This document shows, in pieces, positions 32,457-41,544 of a stretch of 47,947 nucleotides of DNA. The position numbers and the translations under genes are program-made. The first letter of the stretch is position 1, and each line of letters begins with the position of its first letter. A model generated the notes under the pieces. The model searched no databases. It saw only the letters and a program-made list of their open reading frames with translations, and was not told the origin of the DNA. Origin of the DNA: Treponema sp. (GTDB lineage: Bacteria > Spirochaetota > Spirochaetia > Treponematales > Breznakiellaceae); contig JAITHW010000134.1 of assembly GCA_031279815.1 (NCBI GenBank), positions 1 to 47,947 of the forward strand, given 5' to 3'.

Positions 32457-33551
32457 CTACTCCGAGGCAAGAGGCGCCTCTCCAGTCCGCCCCGCACCGG
32501 AGGCAACAGAAACACAATGCCGGAGGATCCAGTCCAGGAGGTTTTCGGCCACCTCTTCCCGGTTGGTTTCGTTCAAGGTTTCATGCCTCGCGTCCGGGTA
32601 CAACACAAATTCCAAATCCTTGATCCCCAAGGAACGGTACGCGTTCACCAGCGCGGTAGGGCTCTCTCCCATATTACCCACCGGATCCGCGCTGCCCCCG
32701 AATACATAGATGGGCAAGTCCCGGTTAATCATCTGCAAAGCTTCCGGCTTATGGACCCTGTTTAAGAGAACGCTCATGTCCCGATAAAACCCTGCGGAAC
32801 AGAACATCCCGCTCGCCGGATCTTCGGCATACGCGTCCACCTCTTGTTCATCCCTGGAGAGCCAGTCAAAAGGGGTCCGGTTCGGCTTAAAAGGCCTATT
32901 AAAAGAACCCTCCGCGGCGGCCCGTGCCAGATACGAACTTTTACGGACCCCCTTAAACAGGGTAAGCAGGGCCATTATGGGAACCCCCGCCTTGATCTTC
33001 AAGCCGTCCGGCCCTCTGGTTCCCGACAGGATACATCCGGCCAGGGGGAAGTCATAACTTTCAATGTAGTGTTGGGATAAAAAAGAACCCCAGGAATGAC
33101 CTAATAAAAAGAGGGGAACATCAGGATAGGCCTTACTAATCATCTTATTCATAAGATGAATATCTGAAGTAAGTTTTACGATCCCGTCCTTATCCGCGCA
33201 GTGTCCTAAAAGGCCGCCCAAGCTGGGATCATTTATCGAAGGATCCGCGGTTTTCCCATGACCCCGCTGATCCGTAGCCCAGACCTCGATACCGGCCTTA
33301 CACAACCGTTGGGCAAGCCGTTCATAACGGAGGGAATGTTCCGCCATACCATGTACAATGTGTAAGGCCCCGCGAGGCTTTTTATCCGGCGTACCCTCAA
33401 GGAATTCCCCGGGGATCCAATGCCTGACAAAGCGTTTGAGCCCATCATCGGAGGATAGCCATTCACCGGAACTTTCCGACATAATAGTACTAGAAGGTTC
33501 ACCAGTTTTTTTTGATCTGCCGGTGTGTTTCCGCTTATTCACTCCACCCAT
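32457..33551 (-). CDS. Alpha/beta hydrolase, monoacylglycerol lipase/lysophospholipase type
   Basis: This 364-residue protein is a Hydrolase_4 (serine aminopeptidase S33-like) family member. The oxyanion region reads GALHIVHGMAEHSLRYERLAQRLCKAG, followed by VWATDQRGHGKT. The nucleophile is in FLLGHSWGSFLSQHYIE, the acid probably in VFGGSADPVGN, and the His in LYPDARHETLNE. No signal peptide is seen, and the N-terminal 23 residues are basic and may not be translated: an ATG at 33482 begins MSESSGEWLSSDDG, the usual family start. A promoter at 33558-33587 lies right before the first ATG. The substrate is likely a monoacyl lipid. Confidence 0.85.
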   Translation of the reverse strand: MGGVNKRKHTGRSKKTGEPSSTIMSESSGEWLSSDDGLKRFVRHWIPGEFLEGTPDKKPRGALHIVHGMAEHSLRYERLAQRLCKAGIEVWATDQRGHGKTADPSINDPSLGGLLGHCADKDGIVKLTSDIHLMNKMISKAYPDVPLFLLGHSWGSFLSQHYIESYDFPLAGCILSGTRGPDGLKIKAGVPIMALLTLFKGVRKSSYLARAAAEGSFNRPFKPNRTPFDWLSRDEQEVDAYAEDPASGMFCSAGFYRDMSVLLNRVHKPEALQMINRDLPIYVFGGSADPVGNMGESPTALVNAYRSLGIKDLEFVLYPDARHETLNETNREEVAENLLDWILRHCVSVASGAGRTGEAPLASE

Positions 33552-33557
33552 AGCAGT

Positions 33558-33587
33558 ATTGTACCCCCTATATTATTGTTCTTGCAA
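33558..33587 (-). promoter_or_regulatory. Promoter of the hydrolase gene
   Basis: TTGCAA (33582-33587), 18 bases, TACAAT (33558-33563) on the minus strand. It ends 7 bases before the ATG at 33551, so either this start is leaderless or the true start is at 33482. Confidence 0.5.
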
Positions 33588-33590
33588 TCA

Positions 33591-33599
33591 TGTTATACT
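33591..33599 (+). promoter_or_regulatory. Extended -10 promoter of the rRNA methyltransferase gene
   Basis: TGTTATACT is an extended -10 box 8 bases before the ATG at 33608. No ribosome-binding site lies between, which points to a leaderless message. Confidence 0.55.
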
Positions 33600-33607
33600 A
33601 CAAATCC

Positions 33608-34789
33608 ATGATAATTGGTGAAATTTTTACCGCTTCGGTGGAACGGCTTGTGTCCGGCGGAGCCGGGCTCCTCCATTATCAGGGGCAAAGTATTTTCATG
33701 GATAATACGGCCCCGGGGGATACGGTTATCGGACGAATCCGGGAGGACCATAAGGGCTGGGCTTGGGCGGATCCGGTGGAAATCACGGAAGCCTCCCCCA
33801 ACCGGATTTCGCCGGCCTGCCCCCTGTATGAAACCTGCGGAGGCTGTTCCCTACAGCATCTGTCCTACGAAGCCCAGCTCACTGAAAAAAGCGCCCTCCT
33901 ACAGGACACCCTGATCCGTATCGGAGGCTTGAGGGTTCTCCCAAAACTCAAGGTCTATCCTGCCCCGCCTTTTGAATACCGGAACCGGGTACAGTTCCAT
34001 AGGATAAGCCGTCCCCGGCATGGGGCGGCGGCCTTGGGTTTCAGGCAGCGGAAAGGGGAAGAGGTTATCCCCCTGGAGGATTGCCCGGTGGCGGATCCGG
34101 GGATCCGGCAGGCTCTGAGAACAAAGCGGCTTTTCCCTCCGCCTGAAAAGGATCGCTTCACTGTTTACGCCCGGGGTAAAACGTTTTTGAGCGAAAACGG
34201 AACCCGCCGCGGGACCGTTTCACTCCTTAACCGGGAACTCCTTATGGACGCGGGGGTGTTTTTTCAAAGTAACGGAACCATGCTGGAAAAGGTGATTACG
34301 GACCTGATAACGCTCACGGAAACCGCGGATAATTCCCTTCCTATGGCGGATCTGTACTGCGGCGTAGGGACTTTCGCCTCGTTTCTACAGGATCGTTTTT
34401 ACAGAATGGATCTGGTGGAACAGAACAAGACCGCTCTGGCGCTTGCCAGGGAGAATGCCGGCAATGCGGGGATCCGGTATGCGGCTCTTCCCGGAGATCA
34501 ATGGGTAAAAACCTTGGCGGAAAAAGCTCTTCTGCATTATAGTTTCATAGTAGCGGATCCGCCACGGCAGGGTCTTTCACCGCTGCTGCGGCGCAGGCTT
34601 TCTCACGCCGGACCTCCCCTGTTGGCATACCTGTCCTGTAATCCCGCTACGCTGGCGCGGGATACCCAAGAATTGACTCGGGGAGGCTATGTCCTTGAGG
34701 AGCTTAGGTTTTATGATTTTTATCCCCAGACCGCGCATATCGAAAGTTTGGCGGTGTTTAGAAGAAAAGGTAACGGCCATGTATGCTAA
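33608..34789 (+). CDS. 23S rRNA (uracil-C5)-methyltransferase, RlmD/TrmA family
   Basis: This 393-residue enzyme should put a methyl group on C5 of a uracil in 23S rRNA using SAM. It has an N-terminal TRAM domain (IIGEIFTASVERLVSGGAGLLHY ... APGDTVIGRIREDHKGWAWADP). Four cysteines for a 4Fe-4S cluster are in CPLYETCGGCSLQH and LEDCPVAD. The SAM part has FFQSNGTMLEKVI, MADLYCGVGTFASFL and VADPPRQGLSPLLRR, and the nucleophile Cys lies in LAYLSCNPATLARDTQEL. The ATG at 33608 fits the TRAM start; an upstream frame to 33590 overlaps the promoter. It overlaps the next gene by 11 bases. Confidence 0.9.
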   Translation: MIIGEIFTASVERLVSGGAGLLHYQGQSIFMDNTAPGDTVIGRIREDHKGWAWADPVEITEASPNRISPACPLYETCGGCSLQHLSYEAQLTEKSALLQDTLIRIGGLRVLPKLKVYPAPPFEYRNRVQFHRISRPRHGAAALGFRQRKGEEVIPLEDCPVADPGIRQALRTKRLFPPPEKDRFTVYARGKTFLSENGTRRGTVSLLNRELLMDAGVFFQSNGTMLEKVITDLITLTETADNSLPMADLYCGVGTFASFLQDRFYRMDLVEQNKTALALARENAGNAGIRYAALPGDQWVKTLAEKALLHYSFIVADPPRQGLSPLLRRRLSHAGPPLLAYLSCNPATLARDTQELTRGGYVLEELRFYDFYPQTAHIESLAVFRRKGNGHVC

Positions 34790-36554
34790 TCAAGAGCGAA
34801 AGGTTCAACCGGGAGTTTTTCGTATCCCAAAGACCCTGGGGATTTTAAAACCATCGTCTATCCCATGTATCACCTTCTCAATCCTTTTGCCTTTCCTGTT
34901 CCCCTGGACAATACATCCCCAGGCCGCGGGAAAGTCTATCTGGAAACAGCCCTTAGGAGGACAGGTCATAGGGTTGCCGTCGGTTCAGGCGGGATCCGTG
35001 GCGGTGGTATGCGAAGGGGGCGCCCTAAAAGCCTATTCCCGTCAGGGCAATTCCCTCTGGAATTATGCTGCCGGAGGAAAACTCAGCCCCTTTATTACCC
35101 GATCACGAGAAGGAATGAACTATGTGTGCAGGACGAACGGAAGGTTCATCGCGGTTAACCGGATAGGACAGGAGCTGTGGCAGCTCGATCTGGGAGAGCC
35201 CCTGGTAGGCCCTGTGCTGCTCGGGTGGGACGGGCGGCTCTTTGTGCCTACCAACAAAAAAATATCCTGTTATACTACCGCGGGAAACCTGCTGTGGGAC
35301 AAAAATCTGGAAAGCCCTATTGTCATAAGTCCCAGGGAGGATAAGCGGGGAGGAATCGTCACAGCCCTGGATAACGGGAAACTCCTCCAGATTGACGGTT
35401 TCGGCAAGACCATAGTAACTCAGCTTTCCCAAACTCCCGCCATCCTGCTTAGTCTGGCGCAGCCTGAAGATCCCATAAGCGGAAAAGAAATACCCATTCT
35501 TATACTCTATAAAGACGGCACCTCTGAAATTATTGGAGGCACTCAGGAGTACCCCTCTCTTCCTGCGCTGGCTCATCCTGTAGGAGCCGCAAGCCGGAAC
35601 GGTAAGGCGGCCGTTACCCTGAAAGACGGTCAGGTGCTGCTTCTCTCCGTCACCGGCGGGGAGATCCTCTGGACCGAAAGAAGCGCCATCATTCCTGACG
35701 AACCCGGAGAAATGGGGAATGAAACCGCTATGATCTACGATGACAGGGGAATTTATATGCTTTCCAAGTCGGGGGCCGCGGGATTTACCGAACAGGGACA
35801 GCGCTTATGGTATATACGGATCCTAGGGGCCGCCGCGATTCCGATTTTTAGTGAGGAAGGGCTGCTCTATTCCGGCGGAAGCGATTGGAATCTCTATGCC
35901 TACCGGCTTGAAAACCGGATTCTCCCCCGGTATCAATCCCTCTACGGCCCGCCCCCGGCGGGCGCTTACGGCCTGGGTACTCCCTTCCCGCCACGTCAGG
36001 ATTATACCAACCGGTTTAGCGAAACCGAACTGCGGTTCCGGTTTACCCGTATTGACCGGGCTTTGCGGGAAGGCCAAGTTGGGGAACACGAAAAAGAATT
36101 CACCGCTTATTTAATGGAGGCGGCGGCAAGTGTGCGGAACAGTATCAGGGTATCCCAGACTAATCCGCCGGTACAGATCCGCCAACGGATCGAAGCGACC
36201 CGGCTTTTATCCTATCTGGGTTCCAAAGAGATCATCCCTTTTTTAGCGGACCTTTTCTCCCATGATCCGGATCCCCTGGTTAAAGCCGCCGCCGCGGAAG
36301 CCATCGGCCGTATCGGGTTTGACCCTGACGGTCTTGCGCTGGAAGCCTTTTCCCTGGCGGTCTCGCCTTCCGGTAAGATCAAAGATGAACAGGTATTAAT
36401 CGCCATTGCCGCGGCAGTAGGTTCCCTCTGCCGGTTTTCCGGTCCGCCGGTAAGCGGCGCGGGGACCGCCGTACTTATCGCGCTTGCAGGAACGGGCAAG
36501 TCTGTCCGGGTGCGGAACCGGGCGCTGGAAGAGATCAAATCCCTACAGCAATAG
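34779..36554 (+). CDS. Secreted PQQ-like beta-propeller protein with HEAT repeats
   Basis: This protein of about 591 residues has an N-terminal export segment (about 26-48, IPCITFSILLPFLFPWTIHPQAA). Then seven or so PQQ-type blades follow, with motifs such as SIWKQPLGGQVIGLPS, AYSRQGNSLWNYAAGG, RIGQELWQLDLGEPLVGPVL, TTAGNLLWDKNLESP, GGEILWTERSAI and QGQRLWYIRILG. Residues about 460-590 hold two HEAT-like units (TRLLSYLGSKEIIPFLADLFSHDPDPLVKAAAAEAIGRIG). Both parts are scaffold types, so it may be a periplasmic assembly or binding protein. The ATG at 34779 is used; the frame is open from 34689 but that part is within the previous gene. Confidence 0.82.
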   Translation: MYANQERKVQPGVFRIPKTLGILKPSSIPCITFSILLPFLFPWTIHPQAAGKSIWKQPLGGQVIGLPSVQAGSVAVVCEGGALKAYSRQGNSLWNYAAGGKLSPFITRSREGMNYVCRTNGRFIAVNRIGQELWQLDLGEPLVGPVLLGWDGRLFVPTNKKISCYTTAGNLLWDKNLESPIVISPREDKRGGIVTALDNGKLLQIDGFGKTIVTQLSQTPAILLSLAQPEDPISGKEIPILILYKDGTSEIIGGTQEYPSLPALAHPVGAASRNGKAAVTLKDGQVLLLSVTGGEILWTERSAIIPDEPGEMGNETAMIYDDRGIYMLSKSGAAGFTEQGQRLWYIRILGAAAIPIFSEEGLLYSGGSDWNLYAYRLENRILPRYQSLYGPPPAGAYGLGTPFPPRQDYTNRFSETELRFRFTRIDRALREGQVGEHEKEFTAYLMEAAASVRNSIRVSQTNPPVQIRQRIEATRLLSYLGSKEIIPFLADLFSHDPDPLVKAAAAEAIGRIGFDPDGLALEAFSLAVSPSGKIKDEQVLIAIAAAVGSLCRFSGPPVSGAGTAVLIALAGTGKSVRVRNRALEEIKSLQQ

Positions 36555-36603
36555 GCCGCAAAGGCTGGAAATTCGTTCCCTGTTTTTCAGCCCTTGGGAT
36601 AAT

Positions 36604-37614
36604 CTACTGCATCGACTTGATTTGATCGTGCAGAGGTTTAATTTTGGCGGACAGCGCCTTTTCAATCCTAGAACCGGCTTCCTTGGCAAAGGCGGCCTGA
36701 TCCACATCGGATACGATAATCATGCCGTTATTGATGAGAAACTGTTCAAGTTCCGTTTCATCTCTGAGAAAGAGATCATGCTCATAGGCCTGCATTTTCT
36801 TTCCCGCGTCGATAAGGATATCCTGTAAATCCTTGGGCAGGGATTGAAACTTAGTTTCACTCAGCACGATGTACACCCAGGATCGCAAATGTTCGGTTTT
36901 GTTGAGATACCGCTGAACTTCATAGAAGTTCCCCGTTTTGATCATCGCCAGAGGATTTTCCTGACCATCAATGGCCTTTTGCTGCAAAGCGGTAAAGACT
37001 TCCGCAAAAGCCATAGGAGTAGGCTTTGCGCCCAGAGCTTCCATGGCCGCAGCGAGTACCGGAGACTCAGGCACCCGGATAACAAAACCGCTCATATCCG
37101 CAGGAGTACGGATAGGCTTGTTAGAAGTTACATTCCGGGGGCCCCGCTCAAAGTACCCAAGGACCCGCATATTCGCATTTTTGAGCAGCAGATCTTCGAG
37201 GTATTTACCTACCGGTCCGCGGGCCGCCTTATTGAGATGTTCTGAAGAGGTCATCAGATAGGGAACTCCCAGAACCCCCATTTCAGGGATAAGCCCCTGC
37301 ATAGTCTCTCCGGTAAGGGTTATATCCGCGCCTCCGCCGGTCATAATCGAATTAATCACCTCAACTTCGGTTCCAAGCCGGCTGTCTGGATAAATAGCGA
37401 TTTTTATCCGTCCATTGGACCGGGATTCCACTTCATTTTTGAAGAAAAGGGCGGCTTTATGCCAGCTATTATCCTCGCCGGCAATATGGGCGAGGTTTAA
37501 CTCATAGGTTTTATTGTCGCCGCTTCCCATATCACTCTCGCCGGTTGCAAACATGCCTCTCACAGCAATTAACCCGGCCAAAGACGTCAAGACCAACCTT
37601 TTTACCCTATACAT
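36604..37614 (-). CDS. TRAP transporter solute-binding protein (DctP family)
   Basis: This 336-residue protein binds an organic acid in the periplasm for a TRAP transporter. A signal peptide (YRVKRLVLTSLAGLIAVRGMFA) precedes the DctP domain: LNLAHIAGEDNSWHKAALFFKNEVESRSNGRIKIAIYPDSRLGTE, ITLTGETMQGLIPEMGVLGVPYL, NVTSNKPIRTPADMSGFVIRVPESPV and FAEVFTALQQKAIDGQENPLAMI. The Arg in FVIRVPES is the usual carboxylate ligand. ATG at 37614 is the start, with GGAGGAAAAG directly before it. No DctQ or DctM gene lies nearby, so its membrane partners must be elsewhere. Confidence 0.93.
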   Translation of the reverse strand: MYRVKRLVLTSLAGLIAVRGMFATGESDMGSGDNKTYELNLAHIAGEDNSWHKAALFFKNEVESRSNGRIKIAIYPDSRLGTEVEVINSIMTGGGADITLTGETMQGLIPEMGVLGVPYLMTSSEHLNKAARGPVGKYLEDLLLKNANMRVLGYFERGPRNVTSNKPIRTPADMSGFVIRVPESPVLAAAMEALGAKPTPMAFAEVFTALQQKAIDGQENPLAMIKTGNFYEVQRYLNKTEHLRSWVYIVLSETKFQSLPKDLQDILIDAGKKMQAYEHDLFLRDETELEQFLINNGMIIVSDVDQAAFAKEAGSRIEKALSAKIKPLHDQIKSMQ

Positions 37615-37692
37615 CTTTTCCTCCAAAAATATGATTAAATAATTAATATAAAAATTATAATTACACTATTACAGATCCGTCAAATCAATTTT

Positions 37693-38910
37693 TTATTGCT
37701 TCAGTACAGGTTCTTCAAGAATTCTACGGACTGCTTGGATAAAACCGGCGGTATTCAGCGGCTTCGGCTGAATACCCTCGCACAATCCGGCTAAATCCGC
37801 GGTCATTAGCCCGGATTCGACCGCCTCAAGGGAAGCGGTTTCCAGGGCGTCCGCAAAGGCGGCCAACGCGGGGGCGCGGTCAAGCCCGCCCCGCTTTCTG
37901 AGGGCGCCGCTCCAGGCAAAGATCATCGCCAGAGGGTTAGTGGAGGTTTCTTCGCCGTTCAGGTAGCGGTAATAGTGACGGGTGATGGTTCCGTGGGCCG
38001 CTTCGTACTCAAAGCTGCCGTCCGGGCTGACCAGCACGCTGGTCATCATCGCCAGGGAACCGAAAGCCGCAGAGACCATATCGCTCATCACGTCTCCGTC
38101 GTAGTTCTTACAGGCCCACACAAAGCCCCCTTCCGAGCGGATCGCCCTGGCTACCGCATCATCGATCAGGGTATAGTAGTAGCCGATGCCTGCGGCCTTG
38201 AACAAAGCCCGGTACTCGGTCTCGAAAAGGGTTTGAAATATAGCTCTGAACCTCTGATCGTACTGCTTTGAAATCGTATCTTTCGAGGCAAACCAGAGGT
38301 CCTGCTTCTTGTCCAAGGCATACCGGAAACAGGCATGGGCAAAAGAGGTGATGGAACCATCCCTGTTATGTACGGCTTGCAAGACCCCGGGCTCTTCAAA
38401 GTCGTATACGGTTTGGCGGACAGGCTCGCCGTTTTTAGGGGTAAAGATCAGCTCCGCTTTTCCCGCCCCGGGGGCCCGGTATTCCACCGCTTTATATATA
38501 TCTCCGTACGCGTGACGGGCAATGGTGATGGGCTTTACCCATGTGCGGACCGCAGGTTTAATGAGCTTCACGAGAATAGGCTCCCGGAATACCGTACCGT
38601 CCAGTATCGCCCGAATTGTGGCGTTTGGGCTTGCCCATACCTTTGTGAGGCGGTACTCCTCCGCCCGCATGTCGTTTGCGGTGATGGTCGCGCACTTGAC
38701 CCCGACCCGATGCTTCTTGACAGCCTTTCCCGCGTCAACCGTAACCTGATCTCCGGTTTTGTCCCGATTCATAAGGCCTAAATCGTAATACTCGGTCTTG
38801 AGTTCCAGGAAGGGAAGCAGCAGTTCTTCCTTAATCTGCGCCCAGAGAATCCGGGCCATCTCGTCCCCGTCCATCTCCACAATTGGGTTCGCCATGGTGA
38901 TCTTAGCCAT
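37693..38910 (-). CDS. icd: NADP-dependent isocitrate dehydrogenase, eukaryotic type
   Basis: This 405-residue enzyme converts isocitrate to 2-oxoglutarate. Its length and sequence fit the type II (dimeric, eukaryotic-like) group: ANPIVEMDGDEMARILWAQIKEELLLPFL, KCATITANDMRAEEY, KVWASPNATIRAILDGTVFREPI, YTLIDDAVARAIRSEGGFVWACKNYDGDVMSDMVSAAFGSLAMMTS, EAAHGTITRHYYRY and STNPLAMIFAWSGAL. The metal-binding aspartates are in IDDAVA and NYDGDVMSD. It is followed after 12 bases upstream by the aminotransferase gene, likely one operon. Together with the aconitase at 42177 it could make 2-oxoglutarate for glutamate. Confidence 0.95.
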   Translation of the reverse strand: MAKITMANPIVEMDGDEMARILWAQIKEELLLPFLELKTEYYDLGLMNRDKTGDQVTVDAGKAVKKHRVGVKCATITANDMRAEEYRLTKVWASPNATIRAILDGTVFREPILVKLIKPAVRTWVKPITIARHAYGDIYKAVEYRAPGAGKAELIFTPKNGEPVRQTVYDFEEPGVLQAVHNRDGSITSFAHACFRYALDKKQDLWFASKDTISKQYDQRFRAIFQTLFETEYRALFKAAGIGYYYTLIDDAVARAIRSEGGFVWACKNYDGDVMSDMVSAAFGSLAMMTSVLVSPDGSFEYEAAHGTITRHYYRYLNGEETSTNPLAMIFAWSGALRKRGGLDRAPALAAFADALETASLEAVESGLMTADLAGLCEGIQPKPLNTAGFIQAVRRILEEPVLKQ

Positions 38911-38921
38911 TCGGTTACTCC

Positions 38922-40106
38922 TTAGAACTTCCAGGTTTCCATTGCCTTTTTGAAGGCCCCTCCTGATGCTTGGATAATTTTCTCATCCACACAGTAGGCG
39001 AAGCGTACCCACCCGGGCGCGGCGAAACCGCTGCCGGGAACTCCCAGGATGCGATGTTCTTTGAGGTGGGACACGAAAGCTCTGTCGTCTCCTCCGGGAA
39101 CCCGGCAGAATAGATAAAAAGCCCCCTCCGGTTCGGCATATATGATGCCCGCTTCATCCAGAACCTGCTTGAAACTATCCCGCCGCCGGGCATAGACTTC
39201 CACATCAACCCGCGCAAAGGTAAGTTCCGCCACAATGCGCTGCATGAGCGCGGGGGCATTTACAAACCCCAAGGTTCTGGTCGTGTAGACCAGGGCGTTT
39301 AAGACCTCTTGCATATCCTTGATTGCGGGACTTACCGCAATATACCCGATCCGCTCTCCGGGCAGAGAAAGGCTCTTGGAATAAGAGTTTACCGCCAGGG
39401 ATTCCGGGTATGCCGTGAGAACCGGAGGGACTTGTATCCGGTTATAGGCGATTTCCCGGTAAGGTTCATCGGCCACAAGATAGGGCAGCCGGCCGCAGCG
39501 CTTCCCGTGGGTTTGGAGCGCGCCGGCCAGCGCAGCGATGGTCTCCGAAGGGTAGACCCTGCCCGTAGGGTTATGGGGAGAATTGATGATCACCGCGGCG
39601 GTCTTTTCCGAAAGCCTCGCGGCGATGGCCGAAACATCCAGATTGAAATCCGGCAGCGCGTCCGCTTCTAAAAGACGCCCGCCGTGGTTTCCCGTATAGG
39701 CCCGGTATTCCATGAAGTAAGGTCTGGACACAATCACCTCATCCCCGGGATTCAGGACGGCCTTGAGAACCACATTAAGCCCTCCCGCTGCTCCTGCGGC
39801 CATGATGATGTGGGACCCCTCAAGAGTAATCCCCTGTTCCCGGCTTACCTTTGCCGCCAACGCCTCCCGAACCTCATGATACCCCCCATTGGGCATGTAT
39901 CCATGAGAACCCTTTTTATCTTCCCGGGCAAGTTTCGTAAAAACCCGGTGAAAAGCCGGCGGCGGTTCTATATCAGGATTCCCAAGAGAAAAATCAAATA
40001 CCTTATCAATACCGTATTGTTTCTTGAGCTGATTTCCTTCCTCAAACATCTTCCGTATCAGGGACGCCGAACCAAGGGCTTCCCGTATCGCATCGGCAAT
40101 AGGCAT
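38922..40106 (-). CDS. PLP-dependent class I aminotransferase
   Basis: This 394-residue fold-type I aminotransferase is aspartate aminotransferase-like. Motifs are FDFSLGNPDIEPPPAF, GYMPNGGYHEVREALA, IIMAAGAAGGLNVVLKAVLNPGDEVIV, AAVIINSPHNPTGRVYP, PYLVADEPYREIAY, and the PLP lysine in VNSYSKSLSLPGERIGYI. The C-terminal arginine for carboxylate binding is in GWVRFAYCV. It shares an operon with icd, so amino-group transfer with 2-oxoglutarate/glutamate is likely. The exact amino acid is not certain. GGAGGG lies 8 bases before the ATG. Confidence 0.9.
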   Translation of the reverse strand: MPIADAIREALGSASLIRKMFEEGNQLKKQYGIDKVFDFSLGNPDIEPPPAFHRVFTKLAREDKKGSHGYMPNGGYHEVREALAAKVSREQGITLEGSHIIMAAGAAGGLNVVLKAVLNPGDEVIVSRPYFMEYRAYTGNHGGRLLEADALPDFNLDVSAIAARLSEKTAAVIINSPHNPTGRVYPSETIAALAGALQTHGKRCGRLPYLVADEPYREIAYNRIQVPPVLTAYPESLAVNSYSKSLSLPGERIGYIAVSPAIKDMQEVLNALVYTTRTLGFVNAPALMQRIVAELTFARVDVEVYARRRDSFKQVLDEAGIIYAEPEGAFYLFCRVPGGDDRAFVSHLKEHRILGVPGSGFAAPGWVRFAYCVDEKIIQASGGAFKKAMETWKF

Positions 40107-40158
40107 AGTATACCCTCCACTACTTTAATATATCCTAAAATATATGATATGGTAAACT

Positions 40159-41544
40159 ATGCATATCCGAAATACCGGTTCGGCGCCGACCCTTGAGGAT
40201 TGTTTACGCGCCGCAGATGAAACTCAGGAACTTATCTTACGGAAGGGCGCGCTTAAAGAGATTCCTGCGGTTTTACGGGCCTATTTTGATAAGGCCGCAA
40301 GCTGTCTCTTGGTAGCCTGCGAGTTTACCTACGCCGCAGCGGGAGAGCGGGTTCGGGCCTTACTGGAAAGAGAAGGGATCCCGGTCCACACTCATATTTT
40401 TCCCGGTACGCCCCGGCTTCATGCGGATTATACCCATGTACACACGCTGATAAGCCGGCTGTCTTCGTTTCCGCCCCATACCCCTATAGTTCCCTTGGCG
40501 GTTGGGAGCGGAACCATCAACGATCTGGTTAAGCGGGCCGCTTTTGAACGGTCTCTTCCCTATCTTTGTATCCCTACCGCGGCTTCGGTGGACGGCTACA
40601 CCGCCAACGGCGCGGCCCTGCTTTGCGACGGCTTTAAGCAGACCTTTCCTTGTACCGCGCCTAAAGTAGTGGCGACTGATCCTGTTGTGCTTGCCCACGC
40701 GCCTGCGTATCTGTCTTCATCAGGATTTGGAGATTTGGCAAGCAAGATCATCGCGGGTACAGACTGGATCATCGCGGAAAAGGCCGGGGCTCTGGGCGCT
40801 CCCGGGGCCGAACCTATCAATGAAAAGGCTTGGGCAATGACCCAGCCCGGGATCTTAGACGCTCTCCACCGCTCGGTCAACGCGGCTCGGGGCGATGAGG
40901 ATGCGGTGAGCGCCCTCTTCGGCGCTCTGGCGGTTACGGGTTTTGCCATGCAGTATCATAAGAATTCCCGGCCCGTGTCCAGCGCGGAACATTCTTTCAG
41001 CCATGTATGGGAGATGGAGGATCTGTCGGTACGCGGGGTCCCGGTAACTCACGGCCACAAAGTAACCATCGGGACCTTAGCGGTTACGGCTTTTACAGAG
41101 CTTTTTTTTGCGGATCCCGAAGGCCCCCCTCCGGTTCCCAAGGACTTCCGGCGGCCTGCCTTAGCGGAGAGGAAAACCGAAGTAGCCGCGGCTTTTAGGG
41201 GAAGCCGCAGCCAGGCATCCGCGCTTAAAACCGCGTCGGAAAAATACATGGAGGATCCTCAAGCGGAAAAGGTAAACGCCGGATTCAGGGACTCTTGGAA
41301 GGATATCCGGGATCAGGTTATAGAACGGCTGCTTCCGTACAAAGATCTGAGTTCCCTCTTGGAAAACGCGGGCTGCCCTTTGCGGCCTGAAGCCATTAAT
41401 CTAAGCCGGACCGAGGCTATTGCCACCGCGCGGCGGGCTCAGATGATACGGAACAAATACAGCGTCCTTGATCTTGCCTGGGACATGGGGAACTTTGAGA
41501 CAATCCTTTCCCGCTTGGAAGCATCGGAACGCTACTTGAGATGA
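40159..41544 (+). CDS. sn-glycerol-1-phosphate dehydrogenase (AraM/EgsA-like)
   Basis: This 461-residue protein is of the AraM/EgsA group, which makes sn-glycerol-1-phosphate from dihydroxyacetone phosphate with NAD(P)H. Dehydrogenase motifs are VPLAVGSGTINDLVKRAAF, CIPTAASVDGYTANGAALL, APKVVATDPVVLAHAP, SGFGDLASKIIAGTDW and PVSSAEHSFSHVWEM, and HGHKVTIGTLAV gives a zinc-ligand His. The Asp of GDLASK and the two His regions complete the metal site. The gene starts without a clear ribosome-binding site, divergent from the aminotransferase gene with 52 bases between. What lipid or other product uses glycerol-1-phosphate here is unknown. Confidence 0.88.
   Translation: MHIRNTGSAPTLEDCLRAADETQELILRKGALKEIPAVLRAYFDKAASCLLVACEFTYAAAGERVRALLEREGIPVHTHIFPGTPRLHADYTHVHTLISRLSSFPPHTPIVPLAVGSGTINDLVKRAAFERSLPYLCIPTAASVDGYTANGAALLCDGFKQTFPCTAPKVVATDPVVLAHAPAYLSSSGFGDLASKIIAGTDWIIAEKAGALGAPGAEPINEKAWAMTQPGILDALHRSVNAARGDEDAVSALFGALAVTGFAMQYHKNSRPVSSAEHSFSHVWEMEDLSVRGVPVTHGHKVTIGTLAVTAFTELFFADPEGPPPVPKDFRRPALAERKTEVAAAFRGSRSQASALKTASEKYMEDPQAEKVNAGFRDSWKDIRDQVIERLLPYKDLSSLLENAGCPLRPEAINLSRTEAIATARRAQMIRNKYSVLDLAWDMGNFETILSRLEASERYLR

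Noticed and set aside
32370-32460. Minus-strand frame after the hydrolase stop ending YKVIKIEENDPL
   Set aside because: It looks protein-like but has no start codon and no family; a frameshifted tail of the hydrolase could not be supported.
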